DNA from: Elymus sibiricus
Lineage: Eukaryota > Streptophyta > Magnoliopsida > Poales > Poaceae
Length of the DNA stretch: 64,000 nt
NCBI GenBank assembly: GCA_039707655.1
Contig: CM077665.1
Location: 439,951,531 to 440,015,530 of the forward strand
Reading direction: 5' to 3'
In this document: positions 46,801 to 58,719 of the stretch, piece by piece
How the letters are laid out: each line of letters begins with the position of its first letter
How positions within the stretch are numbered: position 1 is the first letter of the stretch
Position numbers and translations under genes: made by a program
Notes under the pieces: model-generated
What the model was told of the DNA's origin: nothing
The model's input: the letters and a program-made list of their open reading frames with translations, nothing else
Database searches by the model: none

Positions 46801-47805
46801 GAGACTTGATTTTGAAGCTACACTCATCTGGATTGATGAAATGAACTGAATTTTGGTGGAGACCAATTATTTGATGATACTAAGACTCTGTAAAAGTTTC
46901 ATGCCATTTAGAAATACCAAAATGGTACTTGCTTCACAGAGCTTTCAAATGGACAGAAACTTAGGAAAATTGCTGGGGAAAAATGGATAGATGAATTGAG
47001 CTGGTTTTTGGTATCCATGGTTGATTTAGCAATGTTAACCACCATGAAAAATTTCAGCTCGCATAGGTAAAGGAATAGAGCACTTCCTTTGCAATTTGCC
47101 CAACTGGACAGAATTTTGCAAATGGATGTGGTGATCAAAATTTGAACTATGGAACTTGGGATCTTGATAGAAATGGGGAAGATATGGACATGAGAAGCTC
47201 CACAAATTATTTGGGATTTTTCCTGCCTACCAAAATGGTAGTTCCTTTAGAAAGTGCCCAAAATGCAATATTGGCATTAAATAGGAAAAGACAATTTTCC
47301 TTATTTAATTATGGCCAATATTTTTGTGGGAGCTCAAAATGATCACAAAGAATATCTCCACAAGTTTTCATGAACTCTGGAGATGGATAGATATTTTCAT
47401 GGATTTAATTCCTTTAACTGGCAGAAAAAGGAATTAATTATAAATGAAAAATATTGCAAATGACTTGGCAATATTTTTGCATGTCCAGGGTTTATAGATG
47501 AAGGATGATCTCTGGGAAAAGTTTGGGGGCAGAAGATCAAAAGAAATTGGGGTTCCTTTGCAGCTGAAAGGATTAGGGTTTCCCTTCCGGCAACTCAGAA
47601 GGTAGGGTTTCGGAGGCAAAGTCCGGAGATGGATCTTGGGTGGCAGGGTTGGACTGGGAAGAATCTCTGGTTGGATAGGGGAAGCAAGGCTGAATGACCA
47701 TCTTCATATACTCAAGAGTGAAGGAAATCCGATAACACCGAGAAAAAGGACGGGAGTCGAATCCCGTAAAGGAAAAAAACAGGGAGCAAAAACCAGGGTG
47801 TTACA
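43812..47805 (-). repeat. 3' LTR of the LARD
   Basis: A 3994-bp LTR. It contains several hundred bp of GC-rich DNA (45430-46550) open in several frames on both strands; these frames have Arg/Pro/Ser-biased composition and no recognisable domain. A TATATATA lies at about 46124-46131. Confidence 0.9.
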
Positions 47806-49104
47806 AACCTACCCCCCTTAAGAAAATCTCGTCCTCGAGATTTCTGGGCTTACCTCCCGGTGAAGGGGAACTTACCTGTGTGCGACTTGGATCCATCAGT
47901 TGTCCTGTCTTCGTTGGTTCTCTGACCTTCTGACTGCCTCTTCTAATGGAACATGTGTTGTCTTTTCACACAGCTGTATTGAATCCTTCTCTTTCCTGTC
48001 AAGTGTACCTTTATTCTGATAGTGGTGTTGCTGGGTGGGGTAGCGGGTAATACCAACAGACAACTCGACTTCCAGGGCCTGGAATTATCTGCTTCGGGTT
48101 TTATTGCGATGCTTCGTACCCCGACTATCATGGGTAAGACATCCTTTCCTGGTACCAGGCTCACGTACTCGTATGACCTCGAGTGGGTGGGATGACTTTC
48201 TTTCTGCCGTGTCAGAATGCTCAGTCTGGCTGTGGGTTCCATGCTGATGTTCCTCTCTACCTTAGGCATTCTGACTTTGTCCTTAGGTGATCCACAGTTC
48301 AAGGGCAGTATGGCCCAGTCATCGTTGTCGTATCCCTAACTGAACTGTCAGACATGATCACAAAATAATCATAGACAGTAATCTCTTATTCCCATGATGT
48401 CATGATGTCTCTGAGCTGTTGGTGCTGGTGTGCTTTGAGCCATTCTATCAGAATGTCTTGTTCAAACTCTGTTGCTCGTGGAGATGGCTCTGTCATAGAT
48501 AGCCTCTATAGTCCTTGCTATGACCACTGAGCGGAGCATAGTATCGCTATCATCCGGTGTATCTTTCGGAGCATAGCCTCTTGTCTTGGTGGATGGCCCA
48601 TTTTGGATGAGTATGACATGTTGGCTGCATTGTTGTGGCCGTATATGCAAGAGTCTCACAAGGATTGGTAATAATACCCCATTGGTGAAGTTGTATCTTG
48701 CGTAGGTTGTTTATCCACAATTCCTTGGTTCCTGGAGATTCCTTTGATGGACCTGTAACGACCTATCAACATGGCTCCTTGATTGTTTTCCCGGCTTGTC
48801 GGGCTTGTTCTCACAACTTACTCTTGCATACCTCGCAGGGGTTGATGTGCTCATATTCTTCCTTTCAACATAGGGCCAATGTTTCTCTGAACACAGTCAT
48901 TCCCGTGTACGAGTGGCTCGCATGAACTGATCCACTGGAATGCATGCTCACAACATATGCAGGTGTAGGATAAATCCTTTCATAACCACTGAGTTCTGAG
49001 ACAGACGGGGGTGTCTCGACTAGTTCGTGCTTCTGGCAAGATTGTTGTGGGCACAATGGTGTGTTGAAGAAAGCTGAATTCCTTATGCTCAAAGCTTTTG
49101 CCAG

Positions 49105-49345
49105 GGTAGTGTGCTGAGGAAGGCTGGGTATCGTGCCTCAAAAGTTTTCCTTCATGTGGCTTACTGTGGAAGGTCAAGTGTCTTATGCCGGAAGTTTTCT
49201 GCGGTAGCACGCTGTGGAAGATGGGAGTGCCGTATCCCAAAAGGATATCTCACCGAGTGGCATACCGAGGAAGATTGGCAGTCTGGTATCGTAAGCTCTT
49301 CTCGGTAGCTTGCGGGGAAAGGCTGGGTTCCTTACACCAGAAGCC
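49105..49345. repeat. Degenerate tandem repeat in the LARD interior
   Basis: About five units of the form 'ggtag-tgctgtggaag-tggg-tcttatgcc-gaagttttc', each 55-65 bp, with substantial divergence. Frames across it are short and shift between units. Confidence 0.6.
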
Positions 49346-50773
49346 TTGTGTACACAGTCGGATCTATGGCCGATTCTGGCTTCCTTCCGAAGTATCCGGA
49401 ATTTTACCCATAGCAGAGCCAAACTTGGTGTAGGCCATACCTTGACTGAAGATATTCCAATGGTCACACACACACCGCTTGTCCTTCTGCGGGTCTGCTC
49501 ATCGTTGCTGTAAAGGTTGCACAACTGGTGCACACTTCATGTTCACAATCAATTCGGAATACCCTTTGCATTCAGACCAAGTGTTGCCGATAATAAGCGA
49601 TTGACAGATAATTCCATTTGGTTCAGCTGAGCTTCCAAGCATGTTAAGTTCTCATTGATTCTGGCAACCGCAAACTTATCCATATCCCTTGCAGACCTTG
49701 TTCACAGTGCCCAGAAAATTTTGTATTTGCATCGGTGAACTTCAAAATATGCTTTGAAATTTGTACCAATGTACCGGAGTTGTGTTGCTGCTCTCAGCAC
49801 CTTCACATTTTTGACATATGTCTTCTGTGGGTAATAAATGATTCTTGGGTCCATTGAGAGAAGACTCGGGTTCACTTCACTGACTGAAATAATCCCTGTA
49901 TCGCGGACGGAATAATTTGTCCTTACTGATGTTCATTCTTAGTAGCTCATATGCCTGTTCCTTAGGCGTGATTTGTTCTGAGGCAAACTTTCTCAGGTAT
50001 ATTCTGGCCTTGTCTGTTGCACACGGATTCTGCTTCTGAGCCATTCTTCATTCTTGACAGATCCGGTGGTAATGTTCTGAATATCAGATAGTTCGCTGGA
50101 CAGGATTCTTGCTGAATTGGGACTATTGGGTATTATCCCAGTTACATGTTGATCTTCTTAGACAACTCTTGCGGATGGATCCAGTCGGAGTGAAGAGGCA
50201 GAACCGACAAAAGGAACAAGAACCGCGAAAAACCAAAAAGCAAATGAAGCTCAAATCTTGCGGACCTTACACACGTGGCCAAGGATCCACTAGTATAACT
50301 AATATAGCGCACTCGATGCACCTCTAAGGATTTAGAAGCGAAACGACACAATGCTCCTGGTAGCACCGGTGTCAAGCTCCTACTACTTCCTTAGAGAACA
50401 TCACACTTGATGCAGGACCATAACCAAAGTGGCTTAGTCAACGTTCCTAAGGTTGTCGAGGAGAGATAGAATTTATAAGCGTTTCCCAAAGGAAACTAGA
50501 GTAAGAAGAGAAATGCCATGGCTAGCAAGCAGGGTAAGGATATCTGGTTTACCTAAGGGTTTCAGGGCTCACGGGTCGTTACCGGGTGCGAGCGTTTCAC
50601 ACCGGAGGCAAGGGCCATGAGAGTTGGGGTCTGATGGAGCCAAAGACCTATGGGGTTGCCTTATGATCAATAGTAGCCGTGCCAAGTGGCAAAGATGGCT
50701 GAAATCCATCTGGGCTTTCTACTAAACACAAGACAGTGAAGTGTGGCTAGGGTAACCTATAGTCAGCCTGGCT

Positions 50774-50785
50774 GCTCTGATACCA
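50774..50785 (-). other. Primer-binding site of the LARD (initiator tRNA-Met)
   Basis: The minus strand reads tggtatcagagc, an exact 12-nt match to the 3' acceptor complement of plant initiator tRNA-Met, 5 nt after the LTR end. Confidence 0.9.
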
Positions 50786-50790
50786 TTCGT

Positions 50791-53700
50791 TGTGGTGCCC
50801 CACCTGATTACCACTGTAGCCAGACGGTCGCCACGCATACCAGCCCAGGAAATCACTCTGGCATGCGTTTACAACAAGTATCATGAACACAGGCATTTCT
50901 ATTAATGGATATATGAGTCTAACAGGGGATATGTTACAATGGTGCTGGCCACGGAAAAGCTCTATCTAAGGCAGCATGGTCTAGGTGCGGCTCCAATCCA
51001 CAGGGATCTGACAAGGTTACTCTTCTAGCCCGCGAACGCGCTGGCTCCTCGACGACGGACGACAAATCCTTATGTGAACCTGGCCATGTTAAAGGCCGCT
51101 GAGTACCTTTGAATGTACTCGCAAGCAAACCAAACTAACATATACACCAAGAAAAGCAATCCATGGCATTCAAGCATGCATTTGTTATTAAGGCAATACT
51201 ACTTATCATGGCATAACAAAAGTATCTAGCAAGATAACTACTGAAGTAAATGCAATAAAGTAAAGCTTACTAAGTAAATATTCCATACTCCGAACATTCT
51301 TACGATCCAATCTGAATCTGATCCAAATCCAATCCAAATCATGTGGTCATCCGACCACTCATCCCATAGCCATCCCATGGCTAACATATCATATTCCTGA
51401 CATCATCTGATGTCTGCACAAGACGAGTTCTTCCATCATTATTATCATTACTATGGTTGACCACCTAGTGAGGTCTGGACGGGCTGTCTAATACCGTGGA
51501 CGCGGCTATTCGAATAGATTTTTCACTCTGCAGAGGTTGCGCACTTTACCCACACCATGAAGCACCTGGCCTCGTAATCCCACTCGGGTGGCCAGCATTG
51601 CTTCAATGAAACCTGCCTGACCCGTGACTCTCTCACCGTACCACCGGCATTCATCCTCCCTCGGAGGCCTGCCCTGGGTGGCCCCAGTGTCCCCATGACA
51701 CATGTGTCCTCATGACACCTGCCCCCGTCGTGGCCAAACTAAACTGTCCCAAACGGGGACGGGCCCAATACAACTCAACTGGTCTCACAAGGTTATCGCC
51801 GCCTACCTGATCAGGGCAGCACACGCGCATAACCTTCCCTCTTTGGTGGTACCGATAAAAGAGCACGCGATCAGACCAAGTCAAGGCCGTCCCATACCGG
51901 CAAATGTGGTTGCACGGATAAGCCCGGACAGGTGACTCTAGATCAACCGACTGGGTTTCATTGAGTAGGCATGTGGTTCACCACAATAACTTATGAGGCA
52001 GCAACTAGGCATTAATCAGTTTACTTTGAAGTATAAAAGTAATGAAAACAGTAGGTGCAATATAACAGGAATTAAATTATTTCTATCCCAGGCATAATCA
52101 ATAATTAAACACGCAAGAATAACACAGAGCGATGCTTTAGAGCATATGTCAGATGGTCGGCTTGCCTGGGGTCGAAGAATACTCCGGGAAGAAGTGCGGA
52201 GAGTCCGCGGAAGGGATCGCCGGAAACCGTTCTCTCTCGGAGAGGGCTCATAAAAGGGCAAGGGGAAAAGGGTCATTTTCATAGTGTAACCACCTTGTGA
52301 AAATGATACCAAAAGAACGGGCTTGACAAGACAAAGATGTGAGCGCTGGAATCACCTGAATCGGAGTTACGGAGGGAAAGATATGAGGGGTTGCAGTGGG
52401 AGGGACCTTTCTGTAAAAAAAAATCACAACCGGGTCCCTGAGAGCACAGCCGCTAGCGCCTTCTCTGGAAATACGTTTTCTTTTAGAGAAAACGCATTCT
52501 GAGGTGAAGCGCTTTCCAGAGAAGAAAACGCCTTCTCTGAAATACGCTTCCCGTGTGGGAAGACGCTTTTCAGGGCGTGCGCCACCACTTAAACCCGCGG
52601 GCCCGCGCGCTGTGTCACCGACGGCTGGGACCCGCGTTGACTCTCCCTCCCTTCCCTCTCCTTCTTCCTCCTCCCCGACAGAGAGGGGTAGGGGCTCGGC
52701 CTCACCGGCGCCGGTGACGGGAGGCCACGGCGGGCCGGGGCGCCGCCGGGGATGGATGCACCACTCCACCCCGCGGCCGTAGGTGGCGGAAAGGGCGCCA
52801 GGGATGGCCGGAGTTGGCCATGGCAACGACGGCCGAGGGCGGCGGCTCTGCGGCGAGGAAGGTGCTCCGGTGGCCGGAGCGGTTGGGAGAGGTGGCGGAG
52901 GTGGTCTCCGATGACTGAGGATCCCAGAGGTGGACTCGGTGGAGGCGGGGAATGGCCGGAGTGCGGAATTAGGCGCGGCGGCCGTGGGTGATCCGAACCG
53001 GAATTTGAGCACTCCGGTGAGGGCTTCGATCGGGCGCGGTGGCGAGGGTGGTCCAAAGGGAGTAGGGAGGAGGCTGTAAGCTTGAGAGGCTCGGGGCTGG
53101 CCTATATATAGGCGGACGGCGGCGAGCCGACAAGGATGCCGCGCGATGAGCTGGCCGCGGTACTAGAGCACGGAGGCGATGGCTCAGGCTGGTGCCCGGC
53201 GTCGGGAAGTGGCACGGGCGAGTAGTGGAGCTAGCTGGCGCTTCGGGAGAGCTCGAGCGTGTCCGGAGCCACGTGGCAACAGTGGCGGTACGGCAGAGCT
53301 TGTCGCCGTCCGGCGAGGAAGAAAACGGAGGGGGAGAGGGTTCCAGAGGGGGTACGCGGACGGCGGTAACGAAGTCGGCACTAGAAGACATGCTGCCACG
53401 GCTCGAGCCGTCCTGTCCGACGCGGTCGAACACTGCCAGTGCACAGAGCGCGCATTTGGCCTGCTCTCCGCGTGGTCACCACGCGTGCTACGTGTTCTGG
53501 CACGCTACTGCTCCTCGCACCTTGCCAAACAAGTCTCTCACTGCTCCAATGGATGAGATATGAGGTTGGAGTCAACTGGAAGGCTCTGGGGGGGAGATAT
53601 TTGCAGAAAGGGATTCTGACAGCAAACTTGGCTGGAGTTTTGTGGAGAAATGGAGGGATAATTGAAGTTGGACTTTTGTCACAATGGAATAGAGTAGGAA

Positions 53701-54784
53701 GGAGTATGAGCTGGTAAAATTTGAAGGCATTTGGGCCAAGTTTGAATGCACTTCCTTTGAAATGCTAAATCTGGTCCAGAGACTTGATTTTGAAGATGCA
53801 CTCATCTGGATTAATGAACTGAACTGAATTTTGGTGGAGACCAATTATTTGATGATACTAAGACTCTGTAAAAGTTTCATGCCATTTAGAAATACCAAAA
53901 TGGTACTTGCTTCACAGAGCTTTCAAATGGACAGAAACTTAGGAAAATTGCTGGGGAAAAATGGATAGATGAATTGAGCTGGTTTTTGGTATCCATGGTT
54001 GATTTAGCAATGTTAACCACCATGAAAAATTTCAGCTCACGTAGGTAAAGGAATAGAGCACTTCCTTTGCAATTTGCCCAACTGGACAGAATTTTGCAAA
54101 TGGATGTGGTGCTCAAAATTTGAACTATGGAACTTGGGATCTTGATAGAAATGGGGAAGATATGGACATGAGAAGCTCCACAAATTATTTGGGATTTTTC
54201 CTGGCTACCAAAATGGTAGTTCCTTTAGAAAGTGCCCAAAATGCAATATTGGCATTAAATAGGAAAAGACAATTTTCCTTATTTAATTATGGCCAATATT
54301 TTTGTGGGGGCTCAAAATGATCACAAAGAATATCTCCACAATTTTTCATGAACTCTGGAGATGGATAGATATTTTCCTGGATTTAATTCCTTTAACTGGC
54401 AGAAAAAGGAATTAATTATAAATGAAAAATATTGCAAATGACTTGGCAATATTTTTGCATGTCCAGGGTTTATAGATGAAGGATGATCTCTGGGAAATGT
54501 TTGGGGGCAGAAGATCAAAAGAAATTGGGGTTCCTTTGCAGCTGAAAGGATTAGGGTTTCCCTTCCGGCAACTCGGAAGGTAGGGTTTCGAAGGCAAAGT
54601 CCGGAGATGGATCTTGGGTGGCAGGGTTGGACTGGGAAGAATCTCTGGTTGGATAGGGGAAGCAAGGCTGAATGACCATCTTCATATACTCAAGAGTGAA
54701 GGAAATCCGATAACACCGAGAAAAAGGACGGGAGTCGAATCCCGTAAAGGAAAAAAAACAGGGAGCGAAAACCAGGGTGTTACA
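50791..54784 (-). repeat. 5' LTR of the LARD
   Basis: A 3994-bp copy of 43812-47805 with scattered substitutions and a few compensating 1-bp indels. A TATATATA at 53103-53110 on the minus strand within gcctatataggc-like sequence is the likely promoter. Confidence 0.9.
53103..53110 (-). promoter_or_regulatory. TATA box of the LARD 5' LTR
   Basis: The tatatata run sits in a palindromic cctatatatagg context. It lies upstream, on the minus strand, of a GC-rich leader, and the same site is present in the other LTR. Confidence 0.5.
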
Positions 54785-56011
54785 TATGACAATATAGTTA
54801 GAAGATCTAATGTGAGCTGCTAGTTTATGACAGGTATTTAATTCCATGCAGCCCTAGATGGAGGTGTGTGACCCCCCCCCCCCCCCCCCCAATTCAAAAA
54901 GATCAAAGGCGTGGTTTTTCCGGTGACTCGAAGGTAGGAATTACCGCACTATTAAGAGGGGTCATCGTGGATGTATGTGGTGTGGGAATGCCTCCGTGTC
55001 CTTTTCTTCAGCCTACCTACCACATAAATCATCCTCGGGTTTTTGTTTGTTTCTTGCCCGGGTTCTCGGGGGTTGGATCAGTCTTCCTGGTCACCCCGTG
55101 TGCACGGGGTCTTTTGACCCCTGTGCGCACGGGGTACTGCGAAGCATTCGGGATAGCCCGTGCGCACAGGGTCTTTTGACCCCCGTGCGCATGGGGTGCT
55201 GCGAACCCTCCTGGGTACCCCGTGCGGACGGGGTTGACTGAGCCCGTGCGCACGGGGTCCAACGGGCAGATTCCCCTCCCCAGCCAAGAACACTATAACC
55301 CCCCCCCCTTCTTCCTCCTCCCACCTCAACCCTAATGTCTTGTTGAGCTCCACCATTTCTACACCTCATTTTGCTCAATACTCTCAATCCCTCCGCCCAA
55401 ACTTGTTGATACTTTGGGGATTGGGAGAGCAAGACCCGATCTATACTTTGACCAAACCAAATTCGTGTTCCCCACAACATTTGTTCACCATTGACTTATT
55501 ACTCTTGGAGCTTGGGCTCCTAGGCGGTTAGAGGTTCCTCCGAAAGCTTCCTTGCTTGTGGTGTGCTCCAGATAAGTTTGTAAAGGTGTGGTGGTCGCCT
55601 TCAAGACCAACCCCGAGTGATTCGAGGCTCATCCATTGGGGGTGACTCGAAAGAGATACGGTGAGCCTTCCGTGGCGTTCCGCAAGCTTTGGCTCCGGCA
55701 CCACTCTAAACGGAGAGTAGCTCTTCCCCAAGGAAGAGTGAACTTCGGGATAAAATCTGCATCCTCGTCTCACTTGTGGTTAATCCTTTCTCGGGCTTTA
55801 CCTTGCTTTGTATGCTTGTTGGCTTGTTACCGTTATTGTTGCCTAGCATATTTAGTACTACTTGTGTTTGTCATATAGGTTGTGTTCACCTAGTTGCATA
55901 TCTAGTGAACCTTATTTATCCGCTTATCCCTAAAATTGACAAACAAGATTAAAATTTGTAGTCTCCTATTCACCCCCCCCCCCCCTCTAGTCGACCGTAT
56001 TGATCCTTTCA

Positions 56012-57196
56012 GCAAGGAACACCCATTGGCAACAAGCTTGAAGACTCTACTTTTTACATTTTGTGAGAAATCACTCTTGAGTCCATAGGAAAGCCAATAC
56101 TATTAAAAGGGGATGAGGTAAATATGATGATATGGTTGCTCAAGTGCTTAAAGATTATCCACCAAAAATACTCATCCATTCTCCCACAAATATTCTATCC
56201 AAACCCTTAAAGTTCAAAATTCGGTGCCACCAACTTTCTCATTCGGCCCTACCGAGTTTTGCCCTAGACAGATCCCATGCCAAACCCTAGCTTCTCGGTG
56301 ACACCAACATTCCATTCGGTGCAACCGAAAGCAGTGACCAACTTTTGTGTATCTCATTTTCAAGAATCGGAATTTCCGAGTTTTGGAAATCGGTCTCACC
56401 GAGATTTGGAAACTGCCTAAGTCACCCATATCGGTCCCACCGAGATTTATATATCGGTCTCACCGAAACACCAAAAGTTGCCACATTTTGAACTAGTCGG
56501 TGCAACCGAGTTTTTGGATCGGTTTCACCGAGTTGGGCAATAATGTTGTAACGGTTGGATTTTTGGAGATGCCTATATATACCCCTCCATCACCCCTCCA
56601 TCGGTGTTGAGGAGACTATCTTTTGAAGCACAGGAGCAAGAAGTTCATCATACTACCACATCTATTACCTTTTGGAGAGTGGTGCCTCCTAGATTAGTTA
56701 GGTGTCGCTTGGGAGCCTCCGACTTCGTGTGGAGTTGAACCAAGAAGTTTGTACGGGCAAGGAGATCGCCTACTTCATGAAGATATACCCATAGTGAGGC
56801 TAGTTCTTCGTGGACGGAAGCCGTGATGGAATAGACAAGGTTGCTACTTTGTGGACCCTTATGGGTGGAGCCCTCCGTGGACTCTCGCGACCGTTACCCT
56901 CCGTGGGTTGAAGTCTCCATCAGCGTGGATGTACGATAGCACCACCTATCGGAACCATGGGAAAAATCTTCGTGTCTCCAATTGTGTTTGATCCTCCTAT
57001 CCCTTCCCTCTACTTTCATGTGCTTTTCTTTACTTTTTGCTGATATACTCTTTGACATGCATGTGTAGGATGTGCTTGACACGATACAATTGCTAAAACT
57101 TGCCTACAAGTAAAATTGGGAAAAGGCTAGATTTTTATTTGGTCAAGTAGTCTAATCCCACCCCTCCCCCCCTCTAGACATACTTTAGATCCTACA
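56012..57196 (+). repeat. Partial LTR of the element A family (outermost host)
   Basis: Diverged copy of about 760-2163, ending CCTACA at 57196. It lacks the first ~110 bp (presumably left of C1, outside the window) and an internal stretch of roughly 200 bp (equivalent to about 1383-1577). It retains nine TCGGTnnnACCGA-like motifs (56219-56532), the TATA box near 56575 and the terminal C-run. Confidence 0.8.
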
Positions 57197-57249
57197 GGAA
57201 TAAACTGATCAACTGACGGAACCAATAAATTAAAGAGAAAACAGCAAAG

Positions 57250-57650
57250 TTTTCATTCATCCTCTTTCTTCCTCTTGGGTTTTCTCCCAAGGGTTCTGTC
57301 ACCATCACCATCGGTTACCTTCGCCTTGCACGTAGCCCTTTGTTTATGAAATGCTATCGTGACATTTTATGTTTCAGAGGATAAAATAGATACATCATTA
57401 GCCATTACAGCAACAAAAATATTGGGTGGTTCCGTATTGCAAACAACGGTTTGAGAATGCGACACTTTTCCAGCCAAAGTATGAGCCTAAGGCAATGATA
57501 AAACGAAATATGATCAAAATTATGACACGGAAATGAGCATTCCTCGCAGATTGTCGTTGTTGGTCCAATAGAATTACTACCTTGCTGCATTACTTCAACC
57601 ACTTCCATACTGTCTGATTCAAACTTAAGACTAAAAAAGACTAGGAACTA
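57250..57650 (-). pseudogene. Unrecognised coding remnant
   Basis: The minus strand can be read from about 57484 to 57265 as VCNTEPPNIFVAVMANDVSI, one TAA, then FHKQRATCKAKVTDGDGDRT and LGRKPKRKKEDE with a stop. An upstream open stretch (57608-57490) contains MEVVEVMQQGSNSIGPTTTI and an acceptor-like ttgccttag between them. Composition and the basic, nuclear-signal-like end (RKPKRKK) look like a real gene's 3' end, but I recognise no family. It could be a transposase tail or a host gene fragment. Confidence 0.35.
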
Positions 57651-57699
57651 AACTTCGAAAGGCAATAGAGGAACAAATGTGGCATGGCATGGATCATCA

Positions 57700-58660
57700 T
57701 GCCACTACTCCAATGGGACCTTCCCATTAATGTTGGCATATGGTTACGAGAGGGACCTCCTCGGCTTCCATCTCGGTGGGCTCAGCACGAGTCGAGGCTT
57801 CTAGCAACGGGCTGGGTGATGGCGGCGCACGCCTGGTGCGGCGACGACTGGGGTTAGCGACGACGACCTGGTCTGTTCATTGACAGTGCGGCTGAGGGTG
57901 GCTAGGGCCGCAGACCATCGCCTCTGCCGTATAGGCGGCCAATAGAGGTGGTGGCATAGTGGCGGTGGGCATGTCCAATGGCTGTCGGGTGTGTGGCATT
58001 CTCCTCCCGTGGGCTTGTGGCGAGGGGTGTGTGTAGGTTTGAGCGGCACACCTCGGTGGTGGGACAGCGGTGGCGGACCGGGTCGTGGGGAGCCGATGGA
58101 GGTGCCAGCAAACACGGGGCAGTCGGAGGTGCCAGCTGCCACTCGACGGATTTGATGGGGCAATGCACGTACTTCTCAGGAGCGCTAGCTGGAAAACGAC
58201 TCGCGGGGTGAGTTGCCACCGGTGCAAGGGATGGACACATGTCCCCCCTTGCCAGGGTTGGTTGCTTTTCGAGCATGCTTTGAGTCATCTCCGACCATGT
58301 CAAGGCAGAGTTTCATGGGTTGGTTGGGGTGGCGTCCATGTGTTATGGTGTAGGTGATGAGCTCATCTTTGGATGCGGGGGATGCGGCCCTAGACGGCAG
58401 GCTCTATGGTGGCGGTGGTAGCTTCGCCTCTCGGTCACAAGGGGAGTAGCGGCTGGAGGGGGGCTCTAGCTTGTTCTCTTCCAAGGAGGTGGCGGTGCCT
58501 AGGTCTGGTTGGGACCGACTAGTCTTCGCCATGGTGGAGACCTAGGTGTCTCCTGGTGGTGCGGGCGAGTTCGTGAGCGAAAGCTTCATGCTTTGGCACC
58601 CGCGACTCGTGTGGCTGACACTATCTGCACCCGTGACTCATGTGGTCAATGAAGGTCAAT
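57700..58660. other. GC-rich intergenic stretch without a supported gene
   Basis: Frames of 60-130 residues are open on both strands, driven by GC-rich composition. None shows a known domain. Repeated gtggcggtg/cgactcgtgtgg phrases are present. Confidence 0.5.
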
Positions 58661-58673
58661 TCACCTGTTAAAT

Positions 58674-58717
58674 AGTCCCACATCGCCTCCTTACATCCAA
58701 TATATCCAATTTATATA
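58674..58717 (+). promoter_or_regulatory. Orphan plant snRNA-type promoter pair (USE and TATA)
   Basis: agtcccacatcg (58674-58685) matches the upstream sequence element RTCCCACATCG of plant U-snRNA genes. A ttatata box starts 25 nt later (58711-58717), the short spacing typical of the Pol III type (U6, U3). Sequence from about 58740 does not resemble U6, U3, U2 or 7SL starts that I know. Such motifs also occur in dispersed pseudogenes and transposons. Confidence 0.35.
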
Positions 58718-58719
58718 CG

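Larger units (their letters stand above)
47806..50790 (-). other. Internal domain of the LARD
   Basis: 2985 bp without recognisable gag, protease, RT, RNase H or integrase. The left border on the minus strand is a purine-rich tract (taaggggggtaggtt, plus 47806-47820) next to a ctcgaggacgag phrase typical of gypsy 3' ends. A degenerate tandem repeat of about 60 bp occupies about 49105-49345. Confidence 0.8.
43812..54784 (-). mobile_element. Large retrotransposon derivative (LARD-like), non-coding, 4-kb LTRs
   Basis: Two near-identical LTRs of 3994 bp each (43812-47805 and 50791-54784) flank a 2985-bp internal domain. The minus strand starts TGTAACACCCTGG and ends CACCACA. A tRNA-iMet PBS and a purine-rich tract at the two internal borders fix the orientation. 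TSD candidates are gatga (43807-43811) and tatga (54785-54789), with one mismatch. No gag or pol text is visible inside, so mobilisation would need a gypsy-like helper. Long LTRs, a short noncoding interior and an intact PBS and PPT match the LARD definition known from barley and other Triticeae. Confidence 0.9.
43771..56011 (+). repeat. 3' LTR of C1, split by the LARD
   Basis: Pieces 43771-43811 and 54785-56011 form a roughly 1.27-kb LTR starting TGAAAGTGCAACC and ending GATCCTTTCA. The larger piece holds a C18 homopolymer (54863-54880), six CCCCGTGyGCACGGGG-like palindromes (55094-55258) and a second C-run near the end (55973-55985). It is followed at 56012 by an LTR related to that of element A, so C1 is inserted there; the right TSD candidate is gcaag (56012-56016). 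Confidence 0.82.

Noticed and set aside
47806..50790. Decayed pol in the LARD interior
   Set aside because: No RT (YVDD/FxDD), integrase or RNase H text could be recognised in any frame on either strand; a profile search would be decisive.
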